Assembly (NCBI GenBank): GCA_937873245.1
Contig: CALMVY010000266.1
Coordinates: 1 to 23,774, forward strand
DNA from: an uncultured Arthrobacter sp.
GTDB taxonomy: Bacteria > Actinomycetota > Actinomycetes > Actinomycetales > Micrococcaceae
Direction: 5' to 3'
DNA: 23,774 nt
Part shown: in pieces, positions 7,511 through 15,547 of the stretch
How the letters are laid out: every line of letters begins with the position of its first letter
Position numbering within the stretch: the first letter of the stretch is position 1
Made by a program: the position numbers and the translations under genes
The notes under the pieces: model-generated
Databases searched by the model: none
What the model was told of the DNA's origin: nothing
The model's input: only the letters and a program-made list of their open reading frames with translations

Positions 7511-8875
7511 TCAGCCCATAGAGTTCAGCAAGGCATCCACGCGCTCATCGACGCTGCGGAACGGGTCTTTGCACAACAGCGTCTGGTGGGCGCGGTCGTT
7601 GAGCTTCAAATGCACCCAGTCCACGGTGTAGTCGCGTCCCAGTTCCTGTGCCCGGCGGACAAAGTCGCCGCGGAGCTTCGCGCGGGTGGTCTGGGGCGGT
7701 GCGTCCACGGCGTCCTTGACGGCGGTATCGTCCACCACGCGGCGCACGGCCCCGCGGGACTGCAGCAGGTAGTAGAGACCGCGGGTCCGGGAAATGTCGT
7801 GGTAGGTCAGGTCCAGCTGGGCGATCCGGGGCGCGTCGAGGCCGAGGTTGTGCCGTTCGCGGTAGTTGTCCATGAGCTTCTTCTTGATGGCCCAGTCCAC
7901 TTCGGTGTCGATCTTGCTGGTATCGCCGCTTTCGATCGCGTCCAGTGTCCGTTCCCAGAGGTCCAGGATCAGCGGGACGTGGGCGTTGTGGGCGCCCTGT
8001 TCCGCGACGAACGCCGTGACCTTGCCGAGGTATTCGCGCTGGATTTCCAGGGCAGTGAGCTGCCGGCCGTTGGCGAGCCGGACAAGGGCCCGGCCGCTGA
8101 GGTCATGGGAGATTTCCCGGATGCTGCGGATGGGGTTCTCCATCCGCATGTCGCGCATGATGACGCCGGCCTCAATCATCCGCAGGATCAGGTCGACGGT
8201 TCCGACCTTGAGCAGCGCCGTGGTCTCGGACATGTTGGAGTCGCCCACGATCACGTGCAGACGGCGGTAGAACTCGGCGTCGGCGTGCGGCTCATCGCGG
8301 GTGTTGATGATGGGGCGGGACCTCGTGGTGGCGGAGGAGACGCCCTCCCAGATGTGGTCGGCGCGCTGGGAGAACGCGAACGTGGCTCCGTGCGGGGTCT
8401 TGAGGATCTTGCCGGCACCGGCGATCAGCTGCCGGGTCACGAGGAACGGGATCAGGATCTCGGCCAGCCGGGAGAACTCGCCGCGCCGCGGGATGAGGTA
8501 GTTCTCATGGCTGCCGTAGGAGTTCCCGGCGGAGTCGGTGTTGTTCTTGAACAGGTAAACGGTGCCGTTGAAACCCTCCGCGGCGAGCCGTTCCTGCGCT
8601 TCGTCGACGAGGTCGTCCAGGATCAGTTCCCCGGCCCGGTCGTGCGCGATCAGCTGGGCGAGGTCGTCGCATTCCGCGGTGGCGTATTCCGGGTGGGATC
8701 CGACGTCCAGGTACAGCCTGGAGCCGTTGGTCAGGAACACGTTGGAGGACCTCCCCCAGCTGACCACCTTGCGGAACAGGTAGCGGGCCACCTCTTCGGG
8801 GGCCAGCGGACGGGACTCCGGGCTCGAATAGGAAATCCCGAACTCGGTTTCGATGCCGAATATACGCTTGTCCAT
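7511..8875 (-). CDS. pafA: Pup--protein ligase PafA
   Basis: ATP-dependent ligase joining the C-terminal Glu of Pup to lysines of target proteins; glutamine-synthetase/carboxylate-amine ligase fold. The 454-residue product begins MDKRIFGIETEFGI, matching the family N-terminus with the Mg-ATP Glu residues (GIETEFG). It also has RLYLDVGSHPEYATAECD, where Asp57 aligns with the catalytic Asp, the NNTDSAGNSYGSHENYL loop, and the RPIINTRDEPHAD segment. The frame is open further upstream to 9061, but the ATG at 8875 is right: it gives the family length, and GAGGAG lies 7 bases before it inside the end of prcA. The prcA stop and this start form TGAGATG, one base apart, so translation is probably coupled. 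Confidence 0.98.
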   Translation of the reverse strand: MDKRIFGIETEFGISYSSPESRPLAPEEVARYLFRKVVSWGRSSNVFLTNGSRLYLDVGSHPEYATAECDDLAQLIAHDRAGELILDDLVDEAQERLAAEGFNGTVYLFKNNTDSAGNSYGSHENYLIPRRGEFSRLAEILIPFLVTRQLIAGAGKILKTPHGATFAFSQRADHIWEGVSSATTRSRPIINTRDEPHADAEFYRRLHVIVGDSNMSETTALLKVGTVDLILRMIEAGVIMRDMRMENPIRSIREISHDLSGRALVRLANGRQLTALEIQREYLGKVTAFVAEQGAHNAHVPLILDLWERTLDAIESGDTSKIDTEVDWAIKKKLMDNYRERHNLGLDAPRIAQLDLTYHDISRTRGLYYLLQSRGAVRRVVDDTAVKDAVDAPPQTTRAKLRGDFVRRAQELGRDYTVDWVHLKLNDRAHQTLLCKDPFRSVDERVDALLNSMG

Positions 8876-8876
8876 C

Positions 8877-9584
8877 TCAGTTCTCCTCAGCCAGCAATGC
8901 CGTGATGTCTGCGTCCTCAAGCCGGCGGAAGGCGCGGCGTGTCCCGCGGCTGGTTTCCGAGCCGCGGTCCAGGACAGCCACCTCCACAGCCGACGCCGGC
9001 AGCGTGGTGGTTTCCTTGTCCGCGACGAGGCCGGCCAGGGCCAGCCTGATGGCGCCGGCAAAGTCGAGTTCGCCCTGCCAGCCCGCTGCGACGGCCTCCG
9101 AGACCTTGTCGGCCTGGCCGCCCATCACGATGAAGCCGTTCTCGTCGGCGATCGACCCGTCGAAGGTCAGCCGGTAGAGGTGGTCCTCCTCCGGGGAGTT
9201 CCCCACCTCGGCCACGGCCAGTTCAACCTCGAAGGGCTTTTGCTCCGCAGTGAAGACCGCCCCCAGGCTTTGTGCGTAGACGCTGGCGAGGCCCCTGGCC
9301 GTGACGTCCTCCCGGTCGTAGGAGTAGCCGCGTACGTCGGCGTAGCGCACCCCGGCCTGGCGGAGGCTTTCGAATTCGTTGTATTTGCCCACGGCGGCGA
9401 ACGCGATCTTGTCGTAGATCTCCCCGATTTTGTGCAGCGAGGGTGACGGGTTCTCGGCCACGAGGGCGATCCCGTCCCGGCAGCTGATGACCACTACGGA
9501 GCGCCCGCGCGCGATGCCCTTCCGCGCGAAATCCGCGCGGTCCTTCATCAGTTGTTCGGGCGATACGTAAAACTGCTGGGTCAT
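8877..9584 (-). CDS. prcA: Proteasome subunit alpha
   Basis: Forms the outer heptameric rings of the bacterial 20S core and gates entry of unfolded pupylated substrates. The 235 residues include the N-terminal gate region (MTQQFYVSPEQ), helix H0 (LMKDRADFARKGIARG), VAENPSPSLHKIGEIYDKI, the GKYNEFESLR segment, RGYSYDREDV, and AVFTAEQKPFEVELAVAEV. The C-terminus (RRAFRRLEDADITALLAEEN) is shorter than in M. tuberculosis (248 residues in memory). No catalytic Thr is expected. The ATG at 9584 is one base after the prcB stop (TGAGATG), with GGGAGG inside the end of prcB as ribosome site. It is co-transcribed with prcB and pafA. Confidence 0.98.
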   Translation of the reverse strand: MTQQFYVSPEQLMKDRADFARKGIARGRSVVVISCRDGIALVAENPSPSLHKIGEIYDKIAFAAVGKYNEFESLRQAGVRYADVRGYSYDREDVTARGLASVYAQSLGAVFTAEQKPFEVELAVAEVGNSPEEDHLYRLTFDGSIADENGFIVMGGQADKVSEAVAAGWQGELDFAGAIRLALAGLVADKETTTLPASAVEVAVLDRGSETSRGTRRAFRRLEDADITALLAEEN

Positions 9585-9585
9585 C

Positions 9586-10404
9586 TCAGGCCTCCCGCTG
9601 GGCCACGGCCCTGGACTCTATGATGGTGCCGGCCATCGCCGCGAGCTGGCGCTCCGGGACCCGGAAAGCACCTGTTCGGTTGACGATGTAGACCACCGGC
9701 CAGAGCTGCCGGACAGGGTCGGGGCCGCCGGTGGCGGAATCGTCGTCGGCGGCGTCATAAAGCGCCTCGACGGCGACGGCGATGGCGTCCTGCTCGGGGA
9801 GGTTGGGCCGCCAGAGCTTTTTGAGCGCGCCACGGGCGAACATCGAGCCCGAACCGACGGTGTGGTGCTCCTGCTCCTCGTACCGGCCGCCGGTCACGTC
9901 GTACGAGAAGAGCCGCCCGACGCCGGCCGGACGGTCGAAGCCAGCGAACAACGGCACCACCGCGAGGCCCTGCATCGCCATGGGCAGGTTGCTGCGGATC
10001 ATGGCACCAAGACGGTTGGCCTTGCCGTCCAGGCTCAGGAGTGTCCCCTCGATCTTCTCGTAGTGTTCGAGTTCGACCTGGAAGAGCCGGGTGATGTCGA
10101 GGGCGATACCCGCGGTCCCGGCGATGCCGAGCACCGAGAACTGGTCCGCCGGGAAGACTTTCTCGATGTGCCGGCTGGCGATGACGTTGCCCATGGTGGC
10201 GCGCCGGTCCCCTGCCATCAGCACCCCGCCGGCATAACTCAGCGCGACGATCGTGGTGCCGTGCGGCGCCTGCAGTGGAGCGGCCGCCGTCCCTGCCGCG
10301 AGCTGGCGGCCGAACGGCAGCAAATCGGGGCGCTGGCGCTGCAGATGTTCAGTGAAGGAGGACGTGGCGTTGGCTGCTACCTGGTTGGCGGTGGTTTCCT
10401 GCAC
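9586..10404 (-). CDS. prcB: Proteasome subunit beta (catalytic, with propeptide)
   Basis: Catalytic inner-ring subunit of the bacterial 20S proteasome, an N-terminal threonine hydrolase. The 272-residue precursor carries a 49-residue propeptide ending in PHG, followed by TTIVAL. Thr50 becomes Thr1 after self-cleavage. Counting from it, Asp17 (GDRRAT) and Lys33 (HIEKVF) fall at the canonical catalytic positions, so the subunit looks active. GTAGIALDITRLFQVELEHYEK and VGSGSMFARGALK are further family segments. The GTG start at 10404 is preceded by GAGGGAG at 7 bases; other in-frame starts give no better ribosome site. It lies 89 bases downstream of pup, with a hairpin directly after the pup stop, so it is probably on the same transcript but at a different level. 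Confidence 0.98.
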   Translation of the reverse strand: MQETTANQVAANATSSFTEHLQRQRPDLLPFGRQLAAGTAAAPLQAPHGTTIVALSYAGGVLMAGDRRATMGNVIASRHIEKVFPADQFSVLGIAGTAGIALDITRLFQVELEHYEKIEGTLLSLDGKANRLGAMIRSNLPMAMQGLAVVPLFAGFDRPAGVGRLFSYDVTGGRYEEQEHHTVGSGSMFARGALKKLWRPNLPEQDAIAVAVEALYDAADDDSATGGPDPVRQLWPVVYIVNRTGAFRVPERQLAAMAGTIIESRAVAQREA

Positions 10405-10473
10405 TGGTGCACTCCCTCAACGTAGTGAATCAACGACTTCCGGCACTCAGCCCCGTGTCGGCGCAACCCCTGG

Positions 10474-10492
10474 GCCGCCGCGGTCCGGCGGC
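10474..10492 (-). promoter_or_regulatory. GC-rich hairpin directly after the pup stop codon
   Basis: GCCGCC and GGCGGC (10474-10479 and 10487-10492) form a perfect 6-bp stem with a 7-base loop. On the minus strand the stem begins two bases after the pup TAG. No U tract follows, so it is not a classic terminator. It could protect the 3' end of a pup transcript or partly attenuate read-through into prcB. Function is inferred from position only. Confidence 0.45.
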
Positions 10493-10493
10493 T

Positions 10494-10697
10494 CTACTGG
10501 CCACCCTTTTGGACGAACGCCCGGACGAACTCTTCGGCGTTGGACTCCAGAACGCCGTCGATCTCATCGAGCAGGTCGTCGACGCCCTGGGTGGCGGCCG
10601 ATGCCTGTCCCTCCGCCGGGGCCGGCGGGGCGGCGGGGACGTCCTCGTCAACCTCGGTGTCCCGCGGCTGCGGCTGCTGCTGCTCCTGGCCTGCCAT
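10494..10697 (-). CDS. pup: Prokaryotic ubiquitin-like protein Pup
   Basis: Small protein tag that marks substrates for the bacterial proteasome. The 67 residues have a disordered Gln/Pro/Ala-rich N-terminal half that is expected to thread into the Mpa pore. The conserved C-terminal half (DDLLDEIDGVLESNAEEFVRAF, described by position 40-61) forms a helix on the Mpa coiled coil and on PafA/Dop. It ends in GGQ, so the Gln must be deamidated to Glu by Dop before ligation. The only lysine is Lys64, just before GGQ. The ATG at 10697 has a strong AAGGAG site 6 bases upstream. The reading frame is open further upstream to 11378, but that part is shadow of dop. Confidence 0.98.
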   Translation of the reverse strand: MAGQEQQQPQPRDTEVDEDVPAAPPAPAEGQASAATQGVDDLLDEIDGVLESNAEEFVRAFVQKGGQ

Positions 10698-10786
10698 TGC
10701 TTTCTCCTTCTGTCCGTCCCGTCTGTGCGAGGGACTTCCTGTAAGCCATATTGCCACGCCCGGGGCCGCTGCGGGACTCTTTGACC

Positions 10787-12457
10787 CTAGGAACCGGGTG
10801 GGAGTCCCAGCAGCTCGGAGAGGAACGGTCCGGCTTCCCGGTGGCGGGCGAAGAGCCCGCCTGTGAGGGCCTCGGTTCCGCGCAGCGGTTCCCGGGTGGG
10901 GACCCGCTGGAGCCTGCCGCGGCCGGGCACATCGAAGATCACGGAGTCCCAGCTGGCGCCGACCACGTCGGCCCCGAAGCGGCTGACGCAGCGGCCCCGG
11001 AAGAACGCCCGGGTGTCCGACGGCGGCTCGGTGACCGCCCGCTGGATCAGGCCGTCGTCGACGATCCGCTGCATGCGGTCGCGGGCCAGCAGCCGGTAGT
11101 AGAGGCCCTTCTCGGGCCGGATATCGGCCCACTGCAGGTCCACGAGGCCCAGCCGCGCGTGGCCCCAGTCGAGCCCGTCGCGTTCCCGGTAGCCTTCCAG
11201 CAGGGAGAGCTTGGCCAGCCACTCCACGGAGGTCGCGGCCGCCGCCCGGTCGCTGCCCAGTTCTGTCAGCGTGGCCTGCCAGCGTTCCAGCACGTGATGC
11301 GTGTGGCCGTCCCCGTCCACGGCGTCGGCGACGCCGGTGTCCTGGGCGTGCTTCGCGGCCGCTTCGTAGTAGATCCACTGCAGGTCCAGGGCGGTGATCC
11401 GCCGCCCGTCGAGCAGCCGGAAGGTGGCCGTGAGGGAGGTGTCATGGCTGACGGCCTGCAGCGCGGCGACCGGCTCATGGATTTCGAGCCTGGGTGCCAG
11501 GCCGGCCTCGATCAGGCTCAGCACCATCGCGGTGGTGCCGAATTTGAGGTAGTTGGAGGCCTGGCTGAGGTTGGCGTCACCGATGATGACGTGCAGCCGC
11601 CGGTACTTGTCCGCCGTTGCGTGGGGTTCGTCGCGGGTGTTGATGATGGGCCGGCGGATGGTGGTCTCCAGGCCGACTTCGGTCTCGAAAAAGTCTGCCC
11701 GCTGGCTGATCTGGTAGCCGGGCCGCGAGCCGTCCTGTTTCATGCCGACCCGGCCGGCCCCGCAGATAATCTGTCGGGTGACGAAGAACGGCGTGAGACC
11801 GCGGACGATGTCCCCGAACGGCACGTTGCGGGGCATGAGGTAGTTTTCGTGGGAGCCGTAGGACACCGACTTGTTGTCGGTGTTGTTCTTGTACAGGTTG
11901 ACCGGCGGCAGTTCAGGATCGGCCGCCAGCCGGCGCACCGCCGCCAGGGCAACGAGGTCACCGGCGGCGTCCCAGGCGACGGCGTCGCGCGGGTTGGTCA
12001 CCTCCGGGCTGGAGTACTCCGGGTGGGCATGGTCGACGTACAGCCGGGCACCGTTGCCGAGGACCATGTTCATCAGGAGCGTGCCGGATTCGTCCTCGCC
12101 GTCGGCCTCCAGTTCCTGCCGCCCGTAGGCGAGGGCGACGGCCTCGGCGTCGAGGACGGGAGGCTGGTCGGTCAGCTGGTCGGGCTGGGCCTGGCTGCGC
12201 TCAAGCGTCCAGCCCCGCGCGTCGTGCAGCGGTTCCTCGTCGGTGTAGTCCCAGCGGGTTTCGGCTCCGCCGGCGGCGCGCTGCCGGGTCACCTGGGCGT
12301 AGGCCTGGATCACCCGGGCGGACATCATCGTGGCATTGGCTCCTGGGGCGGAGGGGGCGTGGATGCCGTATTCGGTCTCCGACCCCATGACGCGCATGGC
12401 GCCGCCGGCCGGCAGCCCGCCGGAATCGCCGGACGGCTGGCCGGGCGCTGCCGTCAC
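10787..12457 (-). CDS. dop: Pup deamidase/depupylase Dop
   Basis: Paralogue of PafA that deamidates Pup-Gln to Pup-Glu and removes Pup from proteins, using ATP/phosphate as cofactor. Family features: MGSETEYGIH (metal-ATP Glu residues), NGARLYVDHAHPEYS with the catalytic Asp, YKNNTDNKSVSYGSHENYL, RPIINTRDEPHA, LHVIIGDANLSQ, and TRAFFRGRC near the C-terminus. From GTG at 12457 the product is 556 residues; that GTG overlaps the mpa TGA (GTGA), a typical coupled start. Homologues begin at the equivalent of the ATG at 12397 (536 residues), so either start is possible. The segment between RWDY and the catalytic Asp is about 27 residues longer than I remember for M. tuberculosis Dop, within the Dop-specific loop. 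Confidence 0.96.
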   Translation of the reverse strand: MTAAPGQPSGDSGGLPAGGAMRVMGSETEYGIHAPSAPGANATMMSARVIQAYAQVTRQRAAGGAETRWDYTDEEPLHDARGWTLERSQAQPDQLTDQPPVLDAEAVALAYGRQELEADGEDESGTLLMNMVLGNGARLYVDHAHPEYSSPEVTNPRDAVAWDAAGDLVALAAVRRLAADPELPPVNLYKNNTDNKSVSYGSHENYLMPRNVPFGDIVRGLTPFFVTRQIICGAGRVGMKQDGSRPGYQISQRADFFETEVGLETTIRRPIINTRDEPHATADKYRRLHVIIGDANLSQASNYLKFGTTAMVLSLIEAGLAPRLEIHEPVAALQAVSHDTSLTATFRLLDGRRITALDLQWIYYEAAAKHAQDTGVADAVDGDGHTHHVLERWQATLTELGSDRAAAATSVEWLAKLSLLEGYRERDGLDWGHARLGLVDLQWADIRPEKGLYYRLLARDRMQRIVDDGLIQRAVTEPPSDTRAFFRGRCVSRFGADVVGASWDSVIFDVPGRGRLQRVPTREPLRGTEALTGGLFARHREAGPFLSELLGLPPGS

Positions 12458-14229
12458 AGGTACTGGCCCGTGCTCGGCATCGTCTCGATGGACTTGCCGG
12501 GCTCCTGCCCCGCCTTGCCCTGGACGATGGTGCGGATGTAGGTGATGCGTTCGCCCTTCTTGCCCGAGATCCGTGCCCAGTCATCCGGATTGGTGGTGTT
12601 GGGCATGTCCTCGTGCTCGCGGAACTCGTCGACGACGGCGCGCAGCAGGTGGTCGATCCGGATGCCCTTCTGGCCCACGGTGAGCAGGTCCTTGATGGCG
12701 TACTTCTTGGCCCGGTCCACGACGTTTTGCACCACCGCACCGGAGTTGAAGTCCTTGAAGTAGAGCATTTCGGTGTCGCCGTTGGCGTAGGTGACCTCGA
12801 GGTATTCGTTGGACTTTTCGGTGGAGTACATGGCCTCGACGGTGCGCTGGACCATCGCATCCACGGTGGCCTGGACATCACCGTGGTGCTCGGCGAGATC
12901 GGACTCGTGGAACGGCAGGTCGGCGGTGATGTACTTGTTGAAAATGTCTGCCGCGGCCTCGGCGTCGGGGCGGTGGATCTTGACCTTGACGTCCAGCCGG
13001 CCCGGCCGCAGGATCGCCGGGTCGATCATGTCTTCGCGGTTGGACGCGCCGATCACGATCACGTTGTCGAGCCGCTCCACGCCGTCGATCTCGCTGAGGA
13101 GCTGCGGGACGATGGTGGTTTCGACGTCCGAGGAGATGCCGGTGCCGCGGGTGCGGAACAGCGAGTCCATTTCGTCGAAGAACACCACTACGGGGCTGCC
13201 CTCGGAGGCCTTCTCCCGGGCACGGGCGAAGATCAGCCGGATATGCCGTTCCGTCTCCCCGACGTACTTGTCCAGCAGCTCCGGGCCCTTGATGTTCAGG
13301 AAGTAGCTCTTCATGTCCGTCTTCCCGGTCCGCTCGGCGGCCCGGGCGGCGAGGGAATTGGCGACGGCTTTGGCAATCAGCGTCTTGCCGCAGCCCGGGG
13401 GGCCGTAGAGCAGGATACCCTTGGGCGCCTTGAGGCCGTGTTCGCGGTACAGGTCCGGGTGCAGGAACGGGAGTTCCACGGCGTCGCGGATCTGCTCGAT
13501 CTGCGGGCCCAGCCCGCCGATGTCCTGGTAGGTGATGTCCGGGACTTCCTCGAGGACGAGGTTCTCCACCTCGGAGCGCGGGATCTTCTCGAGGGCGTAG
13601 CCGGTGCGGGAATCGATCGAGAGGGCGTCGCCGACCCGGAGCTTCTGGGCGAGGAGGGGCCCGGAGAGCCGGATGACGCGTTCCTCGTCCGCCCGGCCGA
13701 CCACCAGCGCACGGTCCGCGCCGAGGAGTTCCTTGAGCGTGACCAGGTCCCCGGCCCGTTCGTAGCCCAGACCGGCGACCACCAGGAGGGCCTCGTTGAG
13801 GAGGACCTCCTGGCCGACAGCGAGCTGGTTCATGTTGACCAGCGGGCTGATTCCCACGCGCATCTTGCGGCCGGCGTTGAAGATGTCCACCGATTCTTCG
13901 GTGGCGGCCTGCCCGCCGTTGCCGGCGGAAGGGTGGCGTTTCGGGTTCAGCTGCAGCACCGTGCCGAAGCTGTACGGCGGCTGGCCCTCCTGGTCAAGGG
14001 CGTTCTTCAGCCGGAGGATCTCCTGCTTGGCGGTCTCCAGCATGGAGACGAGCTTGGAGTTGTTCTGCGTGGCGGCGGCGAGCTGGCGGTCAATATGCCG
14101 GAGCTTGTCCCGGAGGATATTGACCTGCCGCTCGGCCACGGACAGGTCGCTGGCGGCTTGCGTTTGTCCCGCGGCTGCTGCCGCGTCCTCTGCCGGTGTC
14201 AGGCCCGGATCAGTGTTCGGAGTCTCCAT
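12454..14229 (-). CDS. mpa: Proteasomal AAA+ ATPase Mpa/ARC
   Basis: Hexameric ring ATPase that binds Pup, unfolds pupylated proteins and feeds them to the 20S core. The 591-residue chain begins with a disordered Ala/Thr-rich stretch. It continues with a long coiled coil (about residues 28-80, VAERQVNILRDKLRHIDRQL onward) that binds Pup. Next come the tandem OB interdomain region (about 85-230) and the AAA module with Walker A GPPGCGKT (276-283), Walker B FFDEMDS (about 350-356), and SRH residues around NREDMIDPAILRPGRLD. The C-terminus GQYL is the proteasome-docking motif that opens the alpha-ring gate. The ATG at 14229 has AAGGGG about 10 bases upstream. It follows trmI by 82 bases, which hold a possible internal promoter. 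Confidence 0.98.
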   Translation of the reverse strand: METPNTDPGLTPAEDAAAAAGQTQAASDLSVAERQVNILRDKLRHIDRQLAAATQNNSKLVSMLETAKQEILRLKNALDQEGQPPYSFGTVLQLNPKRHPSAGNGGQAATEESVDIFNAGRKMRVGISPLVNMNQLAVGQEVLLNEALLVVAGLGYERAGDLVTLKELLGADRALVVGRADEERVIRLSGPLLAQKLRVGDALSIDSRTGYALEKIPRSEVENLVLEEVPDITYQDIGGLGPQIEQIRDAVELPFLHPDLYREHGLKAPKGILLYGPPGCGKTLIAKAVANSLAARAAERTGKTDMKSYFLNIKGPELLDKYVGETERHIRLIFARAREKASEGSPVVVFFDEMDSLFRTRGTGISSDVETTIVPQLLSEIDGVERLDNVIVIGASNREDMIDPAILRPGRLDVKVKIHRPDAEAAADIFNKYITADLPFHESDLAEHHGDVQATVDAMVQRTVEAMYSTEKSNEYLEVTYANGDTEMLYFKDFNSGAVVQNVVDRAKKYAIKDLLTVGQKGIRIDHLLRAVVDEFREHEDMPNTTNPDDWARISGKKGERITYIRTIVQGKAGQEPGKSIETMPSTGQYL

Positions 14230-14311
14230 CGTGCATCAGCCCCTTCCTACGCTTCTATTAAGACATTAGCCCCAAGAAGCCGGGTGCCGCTGAAGTCTTC
14301 CGAAATACGGA

Positions 14312-15424
14312 CTACTTCGTAATATCCGGATCGTCCTTGACGTTGGTTCCGGCCATGGCGTCCCGGGCGGCCCGGCGCAGCTTCTTGTCCGAGACGGCGC
14401 GCTCCCCCACGGCCCCCGGGGTCCAGGCGTTGACGTCCTCTTCGTTGAAGTCGGTCTTGGACGGGCGGCGCTTCACGGAAATGCCCGTGACGCCGTCGGC
14501 CAGCCGCCGGGTGACCAACAGGAAGCCGGTGTGGGCGACCATCCGGTGGTCCGGGCGGACCGCCAGACCCTCCAGGTGCCAGCCGCGGACCATGGATTCC
14601 CAGGCGTCGGGTTCGGTGAAGCGGCCGTCGGCCCGGATGGCCTCCGCGGTCCGGGAGAGCTGCGTCACGGTGGCGACGTAGTTGATCCACACGCCGCCCG
14701 GTGCCAGCACGGTGGCAACAGCGTCGAGGCATTCCCACGGGGCAAGCATGTCCAGGACCACGCGGTCCACGGAGCCGGGCTCTTCGGTGCGGACCACTTC
14801 CTCCTGGAAGTCGCCGAGGGAGATCTGCCAGGCCGGGTGCGGGCCGCCGAAGATCGTCTCGACATTGCCGCGGGCGATGTCGGCGAATTCTTCCCGACGT
14901 TCAAATGAGTGCAGGTAGCCGTTGTCCCCTACCGCGCGGAGCAGCGAGATGGACAGTGCGCCGGAGCCGACGCCGGCCTCCACGACGCGGGCGCCGGGGA
15001 AGATGTCCGCCATGGTGACGATCTGGCCGGCATCCTTGGGGTAGACAACGGCTGCGCCGCGGGGCATCGACAGGACGAAGTCCGAGAGCAGGGGCCGCAG
15101 CGTCTGGTACTGCTGGCCGACGTTGTTGACCACCACGGAGCCGTCCGGCTTGCCGATGATCTCGTCGTGGTTCAGGAAGCCGCGGTGCGTGTGGAAGGCG
15201 CCGCCGGCTTCGAGGCTGATCGTGTTCATACGGCCGCGCTCATCGGTCAGCTGCACGCGCTCGCCCTCCCGGAACGGTCCGCGGCGGCGCGCTGAACCGA
15301 CGGGGACGGCGGCAGTTGCGGTGCCGGCCGCCGGGGCGTCTGTGCCAAGGGGCGCAATGGTTGCTGCGGTGCCGGCTGTTCCGGCGTCGTCAGGGCTGGT
15401 GCCTGCGGCGGTGTCGCTGCTCAT
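14312..15424 (-). CDS. trmI: tRNA (adenine-58-N1)-methyltransferase TrmI
   Basis: Uses S-adenosylmethionine to make 1-methyladenosine at position 58 of the tRNA T-loop; homotetramer in the cytoplasm. The 370 residues start with a low-complexity Ala/Thr/Gly-rich extension (about 1-45). A beta-barrel N-domain follows (RRRGPFREGERVQLTDERG), then the methyltransferase fold with the SAM-binding motif VVEAGVGSGALSISLL (about 147-162). SFERREEFADIARGN and DRVVLDMLAPWECL, with the catalytic-region Asp, come after it. The frame extends upstream to 15532, but the ATG at 15424 with AGAGGAA is the right start. Homologues sit next to mpa in mycobacteria (Rv2118c beside Rv2115c, from memory), and the linkage to the proteasome is positional rather than proven functional. 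Confidence 0.95.
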   Translation of the reverse strand: MSSDTAAGTSPDDAGTAGTAATIAPLGTDAPAAGTATAAVPVGSARRRGPFREGERVQLTDERGRMNTISLEAGGAFHTHRGFLNHDEIIGKPDGSVVVNNVGQQYQTLRPLLSDFVLSMPRGAAVVYPKDAGQIVTMADIFPGARVVEAGVGSGALSISLLRAVGDNGYLHSFERREEFADIARGNVETIFGGPHPAWQISLGDFQEEVVRTEEPGSVDRVVLDMLAPWECLDAVATVLAPGGVWINYVATVTQLSRTAEAIRADGRFTEPDAWESMVRGWHLEGLAVRPDHRMVAHTGFLLVTRRLADGVTGISVKRRPSKTDFNEEDVNAWTPGAVGERAVSDKKLRRAARDAMAGTNVKDDPDITK

Positions 15425-15547
15425 GAAATGTTCCTCTTCTGGAAAGCTGTGTGGCCGCGGATGGTGCCGGCGGCCCGGCGGCTCGCGCCCGGGGCCATGC
15501 GCCCTGGCGGGAAAGACAGTCCGGAAATACACGACCGGCAGGTAACT

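Noticed and set aside
10648..10932. Small minus-strand frame overlapping the pup start, with a start codon (MAYRKSLAQTG) in the dop-pup gap
   Set aside because: It overlaps pup in another frame, has low-complexity Ala and Gly after the first 20 codons, and lacks its own ribosome site; pup has AAGGAG.
10751..12541. 596-residue open frame on the plus strand opposite dop
   Set aside because: Same reason: dop is certain on the minus strand, and the plus frame shows no family features.
12613..14322. 569-residue open frame on the plus strand opposite mpa
   Set aside because: Shadow of mpa; it crosses the mpa start and has no ribosome site or domain.
14247..14738. Minus-strand frame overlapping the end of trmI and the gap before mpa
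   Set aside because: It lies in a shifted frame of trmI, with Arg/Gly/Pro-rich composition and no motif.
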